Shown: positions 25,973-35,499, counted from the first letter of the stretch. The stretch is DNA of 52,031 nt from Gemmatimonadaceae bacterium (GCA_035606695.1 DATNEW010000004.1:1-52031), one strand, 5' to 3'. Numbers and translations are program-made. The notes: generated by a model not told the origin, from the letters alone.

Positions 25973-27097
25973 TTAGTGAAGCACGCTGATTTGGAATGCC
26001 GGGTAGCGGCATGCTGCGCCGGGTTCCACGCCGATGCCTGGGAACGGGCCGCTCGCGCAGGGCGTGGTGGCCAGGACATTCGACGAGAGATGCCACAATC
26101 CGCTGAGCTCACCGGTCACGCCGAACCCGAACAGCCAATACTTCTGGCCGGCGACGAGCGGCGGCCCACCCTTCGGGAAAGAAATGATGTCGAGCGCAAA
26201 GGTCGACTGAATCACGCCGAACATCGGGCCGAAGTACAGAGTGCCCGGATTGTCTGGATTGAGTGGATTATCATTATAGATCCAGAATTCGGACTTTCCG
26301 CCGCCCGACGCTTCCGTCGCGGTGATCAGGTTCACCATGGGACCGGAGACGGTCGGCGTAAACTCGAAGCCGACGCCGCTCGGGCCACCCGCGAAGACGT
26401 AACCGCCGAACTGTTCGGCCGGCAGCGTGGAGAACGCCACCGTCGGGACGGGCGTCGGAGGAGGCGGCGTCGGCGTGGGATTGACCTTGGCCGGCTTTGC
26501 CGCCTGCGCCTGCACGTTGATAGTGACCGAGTTGTTCGCCGGTGACGGATCGGGGAAGCTCGAGACGGCGTGCGCGGTGTTCGAGATGGGCCCTGGACTA
26601 TCGGGCGCGACGACGCTCACCTGGATCGTGACGCTCCCACTCTTCTTCAGGAAGCCGACGTCGCATAGCGCGACGACGTTCGTCGGGGTCAGCGTCTGCG
26701 TGCAGAACGGCGTGATGGATATGGGGCCGATTATCGCCCCCGGTTGCGACAAGACGACGCCACCGGTGTTGACGAGCGTGACGCTCGCGAAGGTCAGCGA
26801 CGGCGGCAACGTGTCGACGAACGTTGCGTCCGGCGCGCTGTCCGGCCCGACGTTCTTGATCTGGAACGTGTAGACGAACAGTGAATCGGTGAATGGCGAT
26901 CCGGTGCTCGCCGACCCGCTGATCTGGAGATCGGCGGCTGGCCCGCTCGACCCCGAGGTGCCGCCCGACGCCGACGCATGCAGTCCCGCCGCCGTGCGAT
27001 TGCTGCTGACGGGATCATTATGGTCGCCGCACGCCGCCATCGTCGCAATTGCAGTAGCTGCGAACAGGGAAAGGAGTGTAGCTGAACGTCGACCCAT
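25973..27097 (-). CDS. DUF11-repeat surface lipoprotein
   Basis: 374 residues. The signal sequence ends TMAACGD, a lipobox. An Ig-like DUF11 domain occupies about 55-195 (DSLFVYTFQIKNVGPDSAPDA...TLPPSLTFASV), followed by a TPTPPPPTPVPT linker at about 205-218 and a C-terminal beta-rich domain (about 225-370) with four aromatic-rich blocks that I do not recognise. It is likely displayed on the cell surface. The terminator at 25879-25922 follows it. Confidence 0.85.
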   Translation of the reverse strand: MGRRSATLLSLFAATAIATMAACGDHNDPVSSNRTAAGLHASASGGTSGSSGPAADLQISGSASTGSPFTDSLFVYTFQIKNVGPDSAPDATFVDTLPPSLTFASVTLVNTGGVVLSQPGAIIGPISITPFCTQTLTPTNVVALCDVGFLKKSGSVTIQVSVVAPDSPGPISNTAHAVSSFPDPSPANNSVTINVQAQAAKPAKVNPTPTPPPPTPVPTVAFSTLPAEQFGGYVFAGGPSGVGFEFTPTVSGPMVNLITATEASGGGKSEFWIYNDNPLNPDNPGTLYFGPMFGVIQSTFALDIISFPKGGPPLVAGQKYWLFGFGVTGELSGLWHLSSNVLATTPCASGPFPGIGVEPGAACRYPAFQISVLH

Positions 27098-27314
27098 TTG
27101 AATCGCTCCGCGCGAGAAGTGTGTGCGTGTCCCTGCATGTATGTGCGTGCGACGTGGACACGAACGCGGAGCCTGGTTCGATCGTTCCTCGGTTTGGCGT
27201 TAAGGTTCGTGCACTCCCAGAATCCTTACGAGTGAGGGCGCGAGAGCGCATCGAAGCGAGACGCCATTTGCTCGAATCGATACAGCGGCACTCCCAGCGC
27301 GCGCGATGAGCCGA

Positions 27315-27791
27315 CTATTTCTTCTCCGGCGCCATCGGTGCCATCATGAAGTACTGCTGCAGCCATTTGTTGTTGGGCTGCCGCACGTAGGTCGCCAGGT
27401 AACGCCCTTCCTGGGTTTCCACCTTGCCCGTCGCTTTCGACTTCAATGTCATCTTCAGTGTGCCCGCCGCCCACGCAAGCGAACCACTACTGTGAAAATC
27501 GGTGGTCGTCGCGTCCCACGCTGTAATCGTGTTCGCTGCGCAGAGCTCACGGTCTCCCTGCAACTCGGCGGCTCGTCCTTTCGTGACGCGTCCAGCCGGA
27601 TTGACGCCGGTGTAGTCGTCCGTCACGCCGGCCATCGCATCCACATCGCACTTCAGAAAACTGCGCTTCGCCTCTTGAATCGCGGCGTCGTAGGACTTCC
27701 GCGCTTCTGACGTCGTTTGCCCGAACGCATGGGTCGAGCTCAGCGACAGAAGACACACCGTCACAAGGCCTGACGACAGACGAGTACGCAT
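27315..27791 (-). CDS. Secreted SnoaL/DUF4440-like (NTF2 fold) protein
   Basis: 158 residues with a signal peptide ending AFGQ (about 25). The mature part has the NTF2-like pattern AKRSFLKCDVDAMAGVTDDYTGVNPAGRVTKGRAAEL and an AGTLKMTLKSKATGKVETQEGRYLATYV strand pair. Members are diverse binding or isomerase scaffolds. It is divergent from the DUF5602 gene, with the 18-bp dyad at 27861-27878 between them. Confidence 0.85.
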   Translation of the reverse strand: MRTRLSSGLVTVCLLSLSSTHAFGQTTSEARKSYDAAIQEAKRSFLKCDVDAMAGVTDDYTGVNPAGRVTKGRAAELQGDRELCAANTITAWDATTTDFHSSGSLAWAAGTLKMTLKSKATGKVETQEGRYLATYVRQPNNKWLQQYFMMAPMAPEKK

Positions 27792-27860
27792 GGACGCTCC
27801 AGGTAGAAACTGGTATTGAAATCACTCGACTGGCGCACGTTGCGTACCGTGCGCCATGCC

Positions 27861-27878
27861 GTCCCCAAAAAACGGGAC
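27861..27878 (+). promoter_or_regulatory. 18-bp dyad GTCCC-N8-GGGAC, copy 1
   Basis: GTCCCCAAAAAACGGGAC. It differs by one base from the dyad at 29836-29853 and lies 61 bp before the DUF5602 start, in the divergent gap with the SnoaL-like gene. The size and symmetry fit a dimeric HTH regulator site. Confidence 0.65.
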
Positions 27879-27939
27879 AGCGCCGCATCTCGAATCCTTC
27901 GAGCATTGACGTATGACAAGCCTCGAGAGGAGAAGCAGG

Positions 27940-28695
27940 ATGCGAGCAGTACTCACCACACTCGTGACACTCGCCGGCGCCGCCTTGGTCGCCGGCGTCG
28001 CCTCGTGCAGCGACGACAACGTCACGCCACCGGCACCCACGGAGCTCGACGGCCCAAGCGTGACCGTCGGCAACGGAACGGCGCACGCCGTGGTCATCGA
28101 GCAGGATGGCCAAATCAGGTCGATCGGCGTGCAGCTCAGCGACAACGCGCTCACCGGCCTGCCGGCGACGACGCCGATGACCGAATGGCAATTGAGTCTT
28201 CCCGCGGGCGTCAGCGCCGGACCATGGGATCACCTGGCGCTCGACTGGAATCCGCAGGGCCATCCGCCGCCGCATGTATACACCGTGCCCCACTTCGACT
28301 TTCACTTTTATATGATCCCGACCAGCGCGCAGATGGCGATTGCCGGCGGACCGGACACGACAGCCGTCGCCGCGCAGTTCGTGCCGCGCGATTACCAGTC
28401 CGAAGTGGAGTCGGTGCCGATGATGGGCGTGCACTGGGGCGATACGCTCGCCGCGGAGTTCCACGGCCATCCGTTCGATCACACGTTCATCTACGGGTTC
28501 CATCAGGGTCAGATGATCTTCACCGAGCCGATGGTGACGCTCGCGTTCCTCGAGAGTGGCGCCGATTTCAGCGGCGCGGTGAAACAGCCGGCCGCGTTTC
28601 AAACCGGCGGATCATATCCGACGAGCTACAGCGTACGTCACGACGCCACTGCGCACACGATTACGGTGTCGCTCGATTCTCTCGTGATGCACTGA
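27940..28695 (+). CDS. DUF5602 (TTHB210-like) lipoprotein
   Basis: 251 residues. The signal sequence ends GVASC, a lipobox. The body has the DUF5602 hallmarks: His-rich VPHFDFHFYMIP and GVHWGDT, which suggest a metal site. TTHB210 of Thermus, the structural prototype, belongs to an ECF sigma regulon; that is family knowledge and not shown here. ATG at 27940 is chosen for its GAGAGGAG upstream; an in-frame ATG at 27913 exists. Its last 35 bp overlap the convergent LuxR-type gene. Confidence 0.85.
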   Translation: MRAVLTTLVTLAGAALVAGVASCSDDNVTPPAPTELDGPSVTVGNGTAHAVVIEQDGQIRSIGVQLSDNALTGLPATTPMTEWQLSLPAGVSAGPWDHLALDWNPQGHPPPHVYTVPHFDFHFYMIPTSAQMAIAGGPDTTAVAAQFVPRDYQSEVESVPMMGVHWGDTLAAEFHGHPFDHTFIYGFHQGQMIFTEPMVTLAFLESGADFSGAVKQPAAFQTGGSYPTSYSVRHDATAHTITVSLDSLVMH

Positions 28696-29800
28696 TGGTT
28701 CGCGCGATTGCCGCCGGCGTCTTCGCGGGCGACGGCGCCGTCACCGTCGGCGCGTATCCGTCGACGAACAGCTTGGCGACGAGCGCCTTCCGTCCGCGAA
28801 CGCCGATCTTTCGGCACGCGCGCTCGAGATGCTCTTCGATCGTATGCGGCGAGACGCCGAGTGCGGCGGCAATGCACTTGGTCGGCTCGCCGCGCGCGAC
28901 GGCGGCGACGACTTCGCGCTCCCGCTCGGACAACGCGTAGAGATGCGTGAGCATGGGCGCGATTTCGCGCCGCACCGCCGGCCGCACGACGACGACGACC
29001 GCCGACGCGGCCGACGCATCCGACTCGGCGAGCGATCCGCGGAGCACATACCATTGTCCCGACGCGCCGCGCAGGCGAAGCACCACTTCCTGCGGCAGAT
29101 CACTCGGGGTTCGGCGCAGACGCGTGGCGATGCCCAACACCGAGAGCGGTACATCATCGGCATCGCCGACGCCGGAATCCGCGAGGTCGGCCAACCATCG
29201 CTTCGCGAGCGCGGTACGAACGAGCGGGCGGTTGCGGCCGTCGAGCACGACGACGCCGGGACTCGTCGATCCGGATTCCGCTATGTCCTTGCGTTCCTGT
29301 GCAACGAGCGCTTGATCGACGAGCGACGCGGACTTGAGCCCGCGTGCGATCCACGGACCGGCGCGCCGCAGGAGCGCCATCGAACGCGCGTCGTGCGGTG
29401 ATTTGTGTTCGCGCATCATGCACCACGTGCCCCAGAGCCGTCCGTCGAGCACGAACGTCGAGTGAATGTGCGACTCGATGCCGTGATTGCCGAACGTTCG
29501 TCGCGCGGCGGGCGACTTGTCGAGCATCGAGAAGACCGCGGCGCCGCGACGCGACATCGTCACCGCGATGGTGGCGCACTCGGTCGGATAGAGGCGCTCC
29601 ACATACGCGCGGCCGAGCGTCGGCGGAATGCCCTGGGCGACGGTGTGCGCCATCAAGCCCGTGTCGGGATCGCAGATGCTGAACGCGTAGGCGTCGACCG
29701 GGACGTCGGAGGCAATGCGCTGCACGAGCTCCCGGCGCAGGGTCACCGAGTCGAGTCCCGCCGTGCACGCGCGTTGAATGTTGCGAAGAATCGATTCCAT
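28661..29800 (-). CDS. LuxR-family transcriptional regulator
   Basis: 379 residues. The C-terminal HTH (about 310-365) reads LSEREREVVAAVARGEPTK then ALGVSPHTIEEHLERACRKIG. The N-terminal 280 residues look like a GAF/PAS-type sensory region with no response-regulator receiver. ATG at 29800 has GGAGAA at 11 bases; the longer frame to 29875 runs through the operator-like dyad. The 18-bp dyad sits 35 bp upstream, so autoregulation is likely. Probable targets are the DUF5602 and cupredoxin genes. Confidence 0.88.
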   Translation of the reverse strand: MESILRNIQRACTAGLDSVTLRRELVQRIASDVPVDAYAFSICDPDTGLMAHTVAQGIPPTLGRAYVERLYPTECATIAVTMSRRGAAVFSMLDKSPAARRTFGNHGIESHIHSTFVLDGRLWGTWCMMREHKSPHDARSMALLRRAGPWIARGLKSASLVDQALVAQERKDIAESGSTSPGVVVLDGRNRPLVRTALAKRWLADLADSGVGDADDVPLSVLGIATRLRRTPSDLPQEVVLRLRGASGQWYVLRGSLAESDASAASAVVVVVRPAVRREIAPMLTHLYALSEREREVVAAVARGEPTKCIAAALGVSPHTIEEHLERACRKIGVRGRKALVAKLFVDGYAPTVTAPSPAKTPAAIARTISASRENRATP

Positions 29801-29835
29801 ACGAATGACTTCTCCTGCCGAGCCGCCAACGTCAC

Positions 29836-29853
29836 GTCCCGATTTTTGGGGAC
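29836..29853 (-). promoter_or_regulatory. 18-bp dyad GTCCC-N8-GGGAC, copy 2
   Basis: Read on the minus strand it is GTCCCCAAAAATCGGGAC, one base from copy 1. It sits between the divergent LuxR-type gene (start 29800) and the tandem cupredoxin gene (start 29970). Confidence 0.65.
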
Positions 29854-29969
29854 AGCGGGCGACCCGTGCGCTCATTCAAACTGACGTACACAACCTGGGC
29901 GAAAGTCCGGACAAAACACAAGGGATGCCGCCGTGCGCTCGGCGCACGGTCACGGAGGACAGTCGAACG

Positions 29970-30761
29970 ATGCTGAGTCTGCTTTTCGCGCTCGCCGTCG
30001 CGGGCGGATCGCCGCCGCGCGACGTCACCGTCGTCGCGACGGACTACAAGTTCGCCATGCCAGATACGCTGCCCGCTGGCGCGACGACGTTTCGCGTGGT
30101 GAATCGCGGCAAGGAGCTGCACCACCTCTATCTCGCGCGACTCGCGGCGGGAAAGACCGCGGCCGATCTCGTGGCGGCGTTCAAGGCCGGCGGTCCACCG
30201 CCGGCGTGGGCGACGGACGTCGGCGGCGCGAACGGCGCCGATCCGGGAACGACCTCGCTCGCCACGACCGTGCCCCTCACCGCCGGGCACTACGCCGTGC
30301 TGTGCATCATCCCCGGCCCCGACGGCGTTCCGCACGTCATGAAGGGGATGTACAAGGATCTCATCGTCGCCCCGTCGGTACAGCCGGCGTCCATGCCGCA
30401 CGTGTCGCGAGGCGCGACGATCACGCTGACCGATTACGCCTTCGAGATGAGCGGACCGCTCACGCGCGGCGTCCATCGAGTGATCGTACGCAACACGGCG
30501 GCGCAGTCACACGAGCTCGAGCTCGCGCGGCTGCTGCCGGGCAAGACGCCAGGGGATCTCGCCGCGTGGGCGGAGAAGATGGCGGGGCCGCCACCGGCGC
30601 ATTTCCTCGGCGGGGTCAGTCCGATGGCGCGCGGTCATGAGAACGAGCTCACGCTCGATCTCACGCCGGGCCACTACGTGATGCTGTGCTTCGTTCCGGA
30701 CGCGAAGGACGGCAAACCGCACGCCGCCCACGGGATGGTTCATGATTTCATCATTAAATAA
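29970..30761 (+). CDS. Exported tandem cupredoxin-like protein
   Basis: 263 residues. After a short signal region (about 1-15) two homologous units follow, at about 20-135 and 140-262. Each has DY-x-F-x-M, a hydrophobic core, LARL-x-x-GKT-x-x-DL, and a C-x-x-P...DG-x-PH...GM block, where Cys, His and Met could bind copper. The tandem duplication is clear to the eye. It may transfer electrons or buffer copper in the periplasm. It is divergent from the LuxR-type regulator. Confidence 0.75.
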   Translation: MLSLLFALAVAGGSPPRDVTVVATDYKFAMPDTLPAGATTFRVVNRGKELHHLYLARLAAGKTAADLVAAFKAGGPPPAWATDVGGANGADPGTTSLATTVPLTAGHYAVLCIIPGPDGVPHVMKGMYKDLIVAPSVQPASMPHVSRGATITLTDYAFEMSGPLTRGVHRVIVRNTAAQSHELELARLLPGKTPGDLAAWAEKMAGPPPAHFLGGVSPMARGHENELTLDLTPGHYVMLCFVPDAKDGKPHAAHGMVHDFIIK

Positions 30762-30814
30762 CTGCTATCATCGACGGCCGCCGCTCGCCTCGATCGACCG
30801 CAGCGACTCGGCGC

Positions 30815-31266
30815 TCACGAAGATTCGCGCGTGATACTGCTCGCGTCCGGATTCATGCCCCGATCGAGCAACCATTCGCCGATCTCCAGCTCGTCGAAGT
30901 ACGCGGCGATGTGAAGAAGCGTCGTTCCGTGTACCGGCGTCCCTTGCGCGGTGTACGGCTCACGCGCGAGATGCGCCTCGAGCAGGGCGATGCGCCCACG
31001 ATGCAGCGCCATCGCCGGCGTATCGGGCGGCACGAAGCCGTGCTCGACGTACATCTCGAGAATGCGATGCCTGGCCGCCGGATTCCGGCTATCGGTGCCG
31101 AGCAAATGCTCCATCGTGTTCGCGTCCACACCGTGCGGTCAGGATGGTGCTCGCGCAATTCGGCGATGGCGTCTGCATCGCCCGCATGGATGGCGCGGAG
31201 CAGTTCCTTGGCCTGACGCTGCAGCTGTTCCAGGTCAGGCCGCACGGGCAGGCGGCGAACGGACAT
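30815..31266 (-). pseudogene. Ankyrin-repeat protein pseudogene (frameshifted, truncated)
   Basis: The start at 31266 has a strong AAGGAGG and opens with RRLPVRPDLEQLQRQAKELLRA, a common ankyrin-protein N-terminus. After about 45 codons the frame becomes Arg-rich nonsense (WSICSAPIAGIRRPG). The ankyrin text resumes in another frame from 31129 (ALHRGRIALLEAHLARE, TTLLHIAAYFDELEIGEWLLDRG) and stops after one clear repeat. So it carries a frameshift with loss of intervening sequence, and its C-terminus is missing too. Confidence 0.78.
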
Positions 31267-31486
31267 GAGAAGCCTCCTTGATCATGCCCGTGGTCCGCTG
31301 GCGTCGGGCAAAGGAGGTTCGGCGATCAGTTTCCGAACGGCTCGCGACTGCTCAGGTGGACTCGGTCCTGTCCGCGGACGAGAGGCGCCCTGCACGCCTG
31401 GCCGCAGGCCATGGCGAAGCGATGAGGCGGGCAAGCATCGCAGAAACGCTGATGGCGGCGCATAAAGATTGCCTTCGTGGCGGGCA

Positions 31487-34471
31487 ATGATCCGCTCATT
31501 CAAGGCGGGCGCCGTCGTCATCGCGCTCGCTGTACTCGACGCCAGCGCATTGCGAAGCCAGCAAGCTGACTCGGCGGCAGTGTTTTCAATCGGACAGCCG
31601 CCGATCTGGCGCCAGCAGTTCTCGGCACAAGGAACGGCGTACGCGCAGGGTGGCCGCTATGGCGCGACGTTCAGCTATGGCGCGTTTCACTCCTTCAACA
31701 AACCACCGATCACTGCGTTCAACCCGTTGCTTGGTGTCATCGGCGGAACCGTCGAAGGCTACGGCAGCATCGGCGGCATCGAGGACGACGGCATTCGTGC
31801 GATGGCGACCTCGCGACTGCTCGCGACGAGCATCGGCGCCGACTGGGACATTCGGCACGGGCGCGTCAACACCATCGTGAGCTGGCAGAGCGCCATTCGC
31901 CGCGGCGGCCTGCTCGGCCACGGCTCCATGGTGCGCGTGGACTGGATTCCAGCGCGCGAACAGACTCTGCGCATTGGCATTACCGCTCCCACTTTCCAAC
32001 CGTTGGCCGGACGCACGCGTCCGCGCGCGACGACCGTCACGATTCCAGATCCTCCGCAAGCGCGAGCGCCGATGACTGCGGCACGCGACGCGGCCATGCA
32101 ACACCTCGCGCGCGACATCGAGTCTGCGTCGGCGACGATCGCGGCCTATTCGAATCTCTACACGAACGATGCGATTCACACGGCGCGCGCGAGCAGCTAT
32201 CGCGGTGCAATGGACCGCTCGCGTACGGCGCTCGAGGAGTTGTTCGGCCGTGCGCTCGACGGCACCCAGCGTGCGATCGCGGCGCGGCGTGCGCGCGACG
32301 CGGTGCTCGATCGCATCATCATTCCCGTCGACTCGGTGTTTGGGCGAGCGAAGCACGTCGACATCTCGCGACTTGCGGGCGGCGCGATCGCGGACTTCGA
32401 GCGTTGGCTGAGCGATTCATCCGGCATCGCGACCGACAAACGATCGCTCGCCGAGTCGGCGTTTGCCGCGTGGCTCGACGCGGTGACGTCGCCGATGCGC
32501 GCGATCGTCGCGCACACTCGCGATTCGCGCCTCGTCTGGCTGCCGATGGACCTGGCGCTCACGTTCGATCAGTACGACGACCAGCTCGAGGTCGATTCGC
32601 TGATCGGCCGCGTGGTCGGGCATCCATTCACCGATGGCAATGCGCTGACGTACATGCGCAGCACCGATCTTACCCTCGAGGTGGCGCGTTCCATCCTCGC
32701 GGCGCGGCAGTATCACGTGCTGTGGACGCACGAGTTCATGGGACGCGAGTGGTACACCCGCGCCATCGACAACGTCGGCTATACGATCGTGGCGGATGCG
32801 TATTTTCCGGCGCTCACCGCGGCGGTGCGTCGCTACGACAGCACCGGCGTGATGCCGATGTACATGATTCTGCACGACCAATACTTCTACGAAACGTCCG
32901 ACGGGCGTCTCTGGCTCACGATTCTTCAGGATCCGCTCAACGCGTCGATGCACCTGAAGGGCGACGACGGCACACGCGAGCGGCATCTGCGCGAGCGACA
33001 GGACGAGCTGCGCGCGGCCATCGCGGCGTCGCGCCGATTGCAGCAGGATGCGCGCGCGTCGGGCGATGCCGGGCGTTGGCTGCGCAACATCGTCTCGGTG
33101 CACGTGAACGTCGCCAATCAGTCGGATTTCTCGTTCCGCAGCGGCCACATCATCCCGGGTGTCTCGTTCACGCCCGACAACGTCATGCGCGATCACCGCA
33201 AGCTCGTGATCTACGACGTGAACGAAGCCGATCCGAATCGCGGTGCGGTGCTGGTGATGGGGATCGGCATCGGCGACGTGTACTCCAGTGCATCGTGGGA
33301 GGATCGCGGATTTCGTATTCGTGGTCCGGCGACGTTGGACGCGCGCGCCGGTCTTCGGCAGGCGTTGCGCGTGAACGGATTCTCGGAGAGCGAGATTCCG
33401 GCGCCACTGCGCTCCGTCGCCAGCAAACGCGCTCAGGAAGAGAAGGCCAACCTCGGCGAGTTCATCGGGCGCGCGTTGCAGGTGCACAACGAAGTGGGAT
33501 TCGGCGACAAGCGATCGTCGATCGCGCGCGCGATGTTGTACAACCTCGCGCAGCCGGGCGCGGTGATCGTCGTACCCGACCAACTTTGGTTCAGCGAGAC
33601 ATGGGCGGGAATGCTCGCCGGAGCCGCGGCTCGTGGCGCGCGCGTCGAGATCATCGCGCCGGCACTCGGCAACGCGCCGATTCCCGACGCACCGGCGATG
33701 GCGCGCGCCCACGACGTCTTGATTCACATGCTCGCGCTGCGCGACAGTCTCACACCGGCGATGCGCGAGAGCGGTGGTGAGCTGCACATCGGTCTCTTCG
33801 CGGCGCAGGCACAAGAGGACGACGCAGCGGGCCGGCTGCGCGAGGTCCGCGCGGGTCTGGCGAAATACCCGTGGATTCGCCAGGTGATTCCTTTCGATGA
33901 CAAAACTCTCATGGTCCTCGATCGCGTCGAGCACGAGATCGCGAACGCCGGCCGCCCGGACGCGACGAAGCTCGCCACCACGGCGAAACCGCAACCGCCG
34001 CAGCCGCATCGCAAGACGCAGCTCATTGCCCGGCCGGACGCGATCGCGGCGCTGCTGCGCCAGCCTGGGTGGGACGACATGCTCGCCGAAGCGATGCGCA
34101 CGCAGTCGAGCCAGAGCGAAACGTTCGCCCAGCAATTAGGAGATACACATCCCGCCGTCGACACCGCGGCAACGCGCCGCGCCGATCAGATGATGAAGAG
34201 CTACGAGGCGAGCATTCCGGAGGCGGAGCGCAAGCGCGTGAGCTTCTACTTCGCCGAGGGTTCGCACAACATGGACGATCGCGGGCTGGTTTCGGATGGC
34301 GAGGCGATGTTGATCGTGTCGGGCCCGCAGGCGTCGGCCGGGCTGGCGGATCTCTTCTATATGATGGCGCGCACGACGTGGGTGGATCAGCCGGCGGAGC
34401 TGGAGCGGCTGCTGCCGCGCCAGTCGTCGCTCATCAGCCGGTTTGCGCGATGGATTCGCGCAACGTTGTAA
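31487..34471 (+). CDS. Large exported protein, possible phospholipase D-like domains
   Basis: 994 residues after ATG 31487, with a signal peptide at about 1-24. The middle is mostly alpha/beta and not recognised. The last third has two segments that recall PLD-superfamily halves: about 675-740 (SSIARAMLYNLAQPGAVIVV...RGARVEIIAP) and about 900-950 (GSHNMDDRG...MLIVSGPQAS). The canonical HxK(x4)D is not preserved in either, so activity is uncertain. It is a real gene by its length and codon pattern. Confidence 0.8.
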   Translation: MIRSFKAGAVVIALAVLDASALRSQQADSAAVFSIGQPPIWRQQFSAQGTAYAQGGRYGATFSYGAFHSFNKPPITAFNPLLGVIGGTVEGYGSIGGIEDDGIRAMATSRLLATSIGADWDIRHGRVNTIVSWQSAIRRGGLLGHGSMVRVDWIPAREQTLRIGITAPTFQPLAGRTRPRATTVTIPDPPQARAPMTAARDAAMQHLARDIESASATIAAYSNLYTNDAIHTARASSYRGAMDRSRTALEELFGRALDGTQRAIAARRARDAVLDRIIIPVDSVFGRAKHVDISRLAGGAIADFERWLSDSSGIATDKRSLAESAFAAWLDAVTSPMRAIVAHTRDSRLVWLPMDLALTFDQYDDQLEVDSLIGRVVGHPFTDGNALTYMRSTDLTLEVARSILAARQYHVLWTHEFMGREWYTRAIDNVGYTIVADAYFPALTAAVRRYDSTGVMPMYMILHDQYFYETSDGRLWLTILQDPLNASMHLKGDDGTRERHLRERQDELRAAIAASRRLQQDARASGDAGRWLRNIVSVHVNVANQSDFSFRSGHIIPGVSFTPDNVMRDHRKLVIYDVNEADPNRGAVLVMGIGIGDVYSSASWEDRGFRIRGPATLDARAGLRQALRVNGFSESEIPAPLRSVASKRAQEEKANLGEFIGRALQVHNEVGFGDKRSSIARAMLYNLAQPGAVIVVPDQLWFSETWAGMLAGAAARGARVEIIAPALGNAPIPDAPAMARAHDVLIHMLALRDSLTPAMRESGGELHIGLFAAQAQEDDAAGRLREVRAGLAKYPWIRQVIPFDDKTLMVLDRVEHEIANAGRPDATKLATTAKPQPPQPHRKTQLIARPDAIAALLRQPGWDDMLAEAMRTQSSQSETFAQQLGDTHPAVDTAATRRADQMMKSYEASIPEAERKRVSFYFAEGSHNMDDRGLVSDGEAMLIVSGPQASAGLADLFYMMARTTWVDQPAELERLLPRQSSLISRFARWIRATL

Positions 34472-34476
34472 GCGGC

Positions 34477-34506
34477 GGCCTCGACCGCGAAGGCCTCGAC
34501 CGCGGA
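34477..34506 (+). repeat. 15-bp tandem duplication
   Basis: GGCCTCGACCGCGAA (34477-34491) is followed directly by GGCCTCGACCGCGGA. It lies between the large exported protein and the next lipoprotein gene and has no evident role. Confidence 0.6.
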
Positions 34507-34563
34507 GTGACGCTCCGTGACGATTGGGCGTTTAGCAGGTATCCACCTCATAGGAGAAAGTGC

Positions 34564-35409
34564 ATGCACGTGCGTCGTTTGAATGTCGTAGCCGGGGGAA
34601 TGCTGGTGCTCGCGATCGTGACGGCCGGATGTTCGGAGATCCGCTCGCTGGCTCCAGATCCCGCGCGTCTTGCCGGCACGTGGGTCGCGGCGAGCGCGGA
34701 CTCGACGGAAAACTGGAAGCTCAGCGTCACCAATGACACCGTGAGCGGCGGCGGGACCTGGGATCACGGACCTTTCTTCTGGGGCGAGGTCGGCGTCTCC
34801 GGGACCGTGAGCGGAAACGTCTTACAGCTCCATGTGTTGTATTCGGCCCTGCTCTTCCCGGATATCGCGCAAGATCTCCTCATCAATGACGAAGGAGACA
34901 TCAACGCAACGCTCGAGTCGCCGACCGATCTCGTCGGCACGATGCACGACCGGAAGGGGACGACGAGATTGATTCACTTCCGAAAGGTGGTGCCCGAGCC
35001 TCTGCGGCTGCCGCCAAGCGGAAACTGGTCGACGAACTCCGCGTTCAACGGGCTGGGAATGAACCTGACGCTCGCGTGGTCGAAGCGCGATTCGGTGCAT
35101 GGCACTGGTACGTACTCGGCCACGCCCGCAATGCATTGCGGCAACAGCACGCTCACCGCGGGCACCGTCAAGCTCACTGCTGTTCGTCCCGAATCGCGAG
35201 CTGTCGTGGATGCCGACATCGCCGGCACGATGACGTTGTCGGATACCATTCAATTCGTGTATCACGCCTTTCTGGCGGACAGCACTCGGCTCGTTGGGAC
35301 GATTACCGCGGCGGACCCACACGTCTTTAACGGCATCGGGCCCTGTCCCTTCGTGTTGCGCGCGGTCGGCTCGGACCTCTCGAAAGCGGGCGTTGTCGGG
35401 AGGCCGTAG
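34564..35409 (+). CDS. Hypothetical lipoprotein
   Basis: 281 residues. ATG at 34564 is preceded by AGGAGAAAG. The signal sequence ends IVTAGC, a lipobox. The mature part is beta-rich with Gly/Thr-rich strands (NDTVSGGGTWDHG, SGTVSGNVLQLHV, TYSATPAMHCGNSTLTAGTVKL) and two halves of similar layout, possibly a lipocalin-like or repeated sandwich fold. I do not recognise the family. Confidence 0.8.
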   Translation: MHVRRLNVVAGGMLVLAIVTAGCSEIRSLAPDPARLAGTWVAASADSTENWKLSVTNDTVSGGGTWDHGPFFWGEVGVSGTVSGNVLQLHVLYSALLFPDIAQDLLINDEGDINATLESPTDLVGTMHDRKGTTRLIHFRKVVPEPLRLPPSGNWSTNSAFNGLGMNLTLAWSKRDSVHGTGTYSATPAMHCGNSTLTAGTVKLTAVRPESRAVVDADIAGTMTLSDTIQFVYHAFLADSTRLVGTITAADPHVFNGIGPCPFVLRAVGSDLSKAGVVGRP

Positions 35410-35499
35410 CTCGCCGGTAAGGTCCTTGGTCGATTCAACGTTTGCTAATAGACAAGGCCGAGGTCGTATTTGGAATGGCGGACCGCGGGCCGAGCGACC

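Noticed and set aside
32417-34135. Minus-strand open frame of about 570 codons
   Set aside because: Antisense shadow of the large exported protein; Arg/His-rich with no domains.
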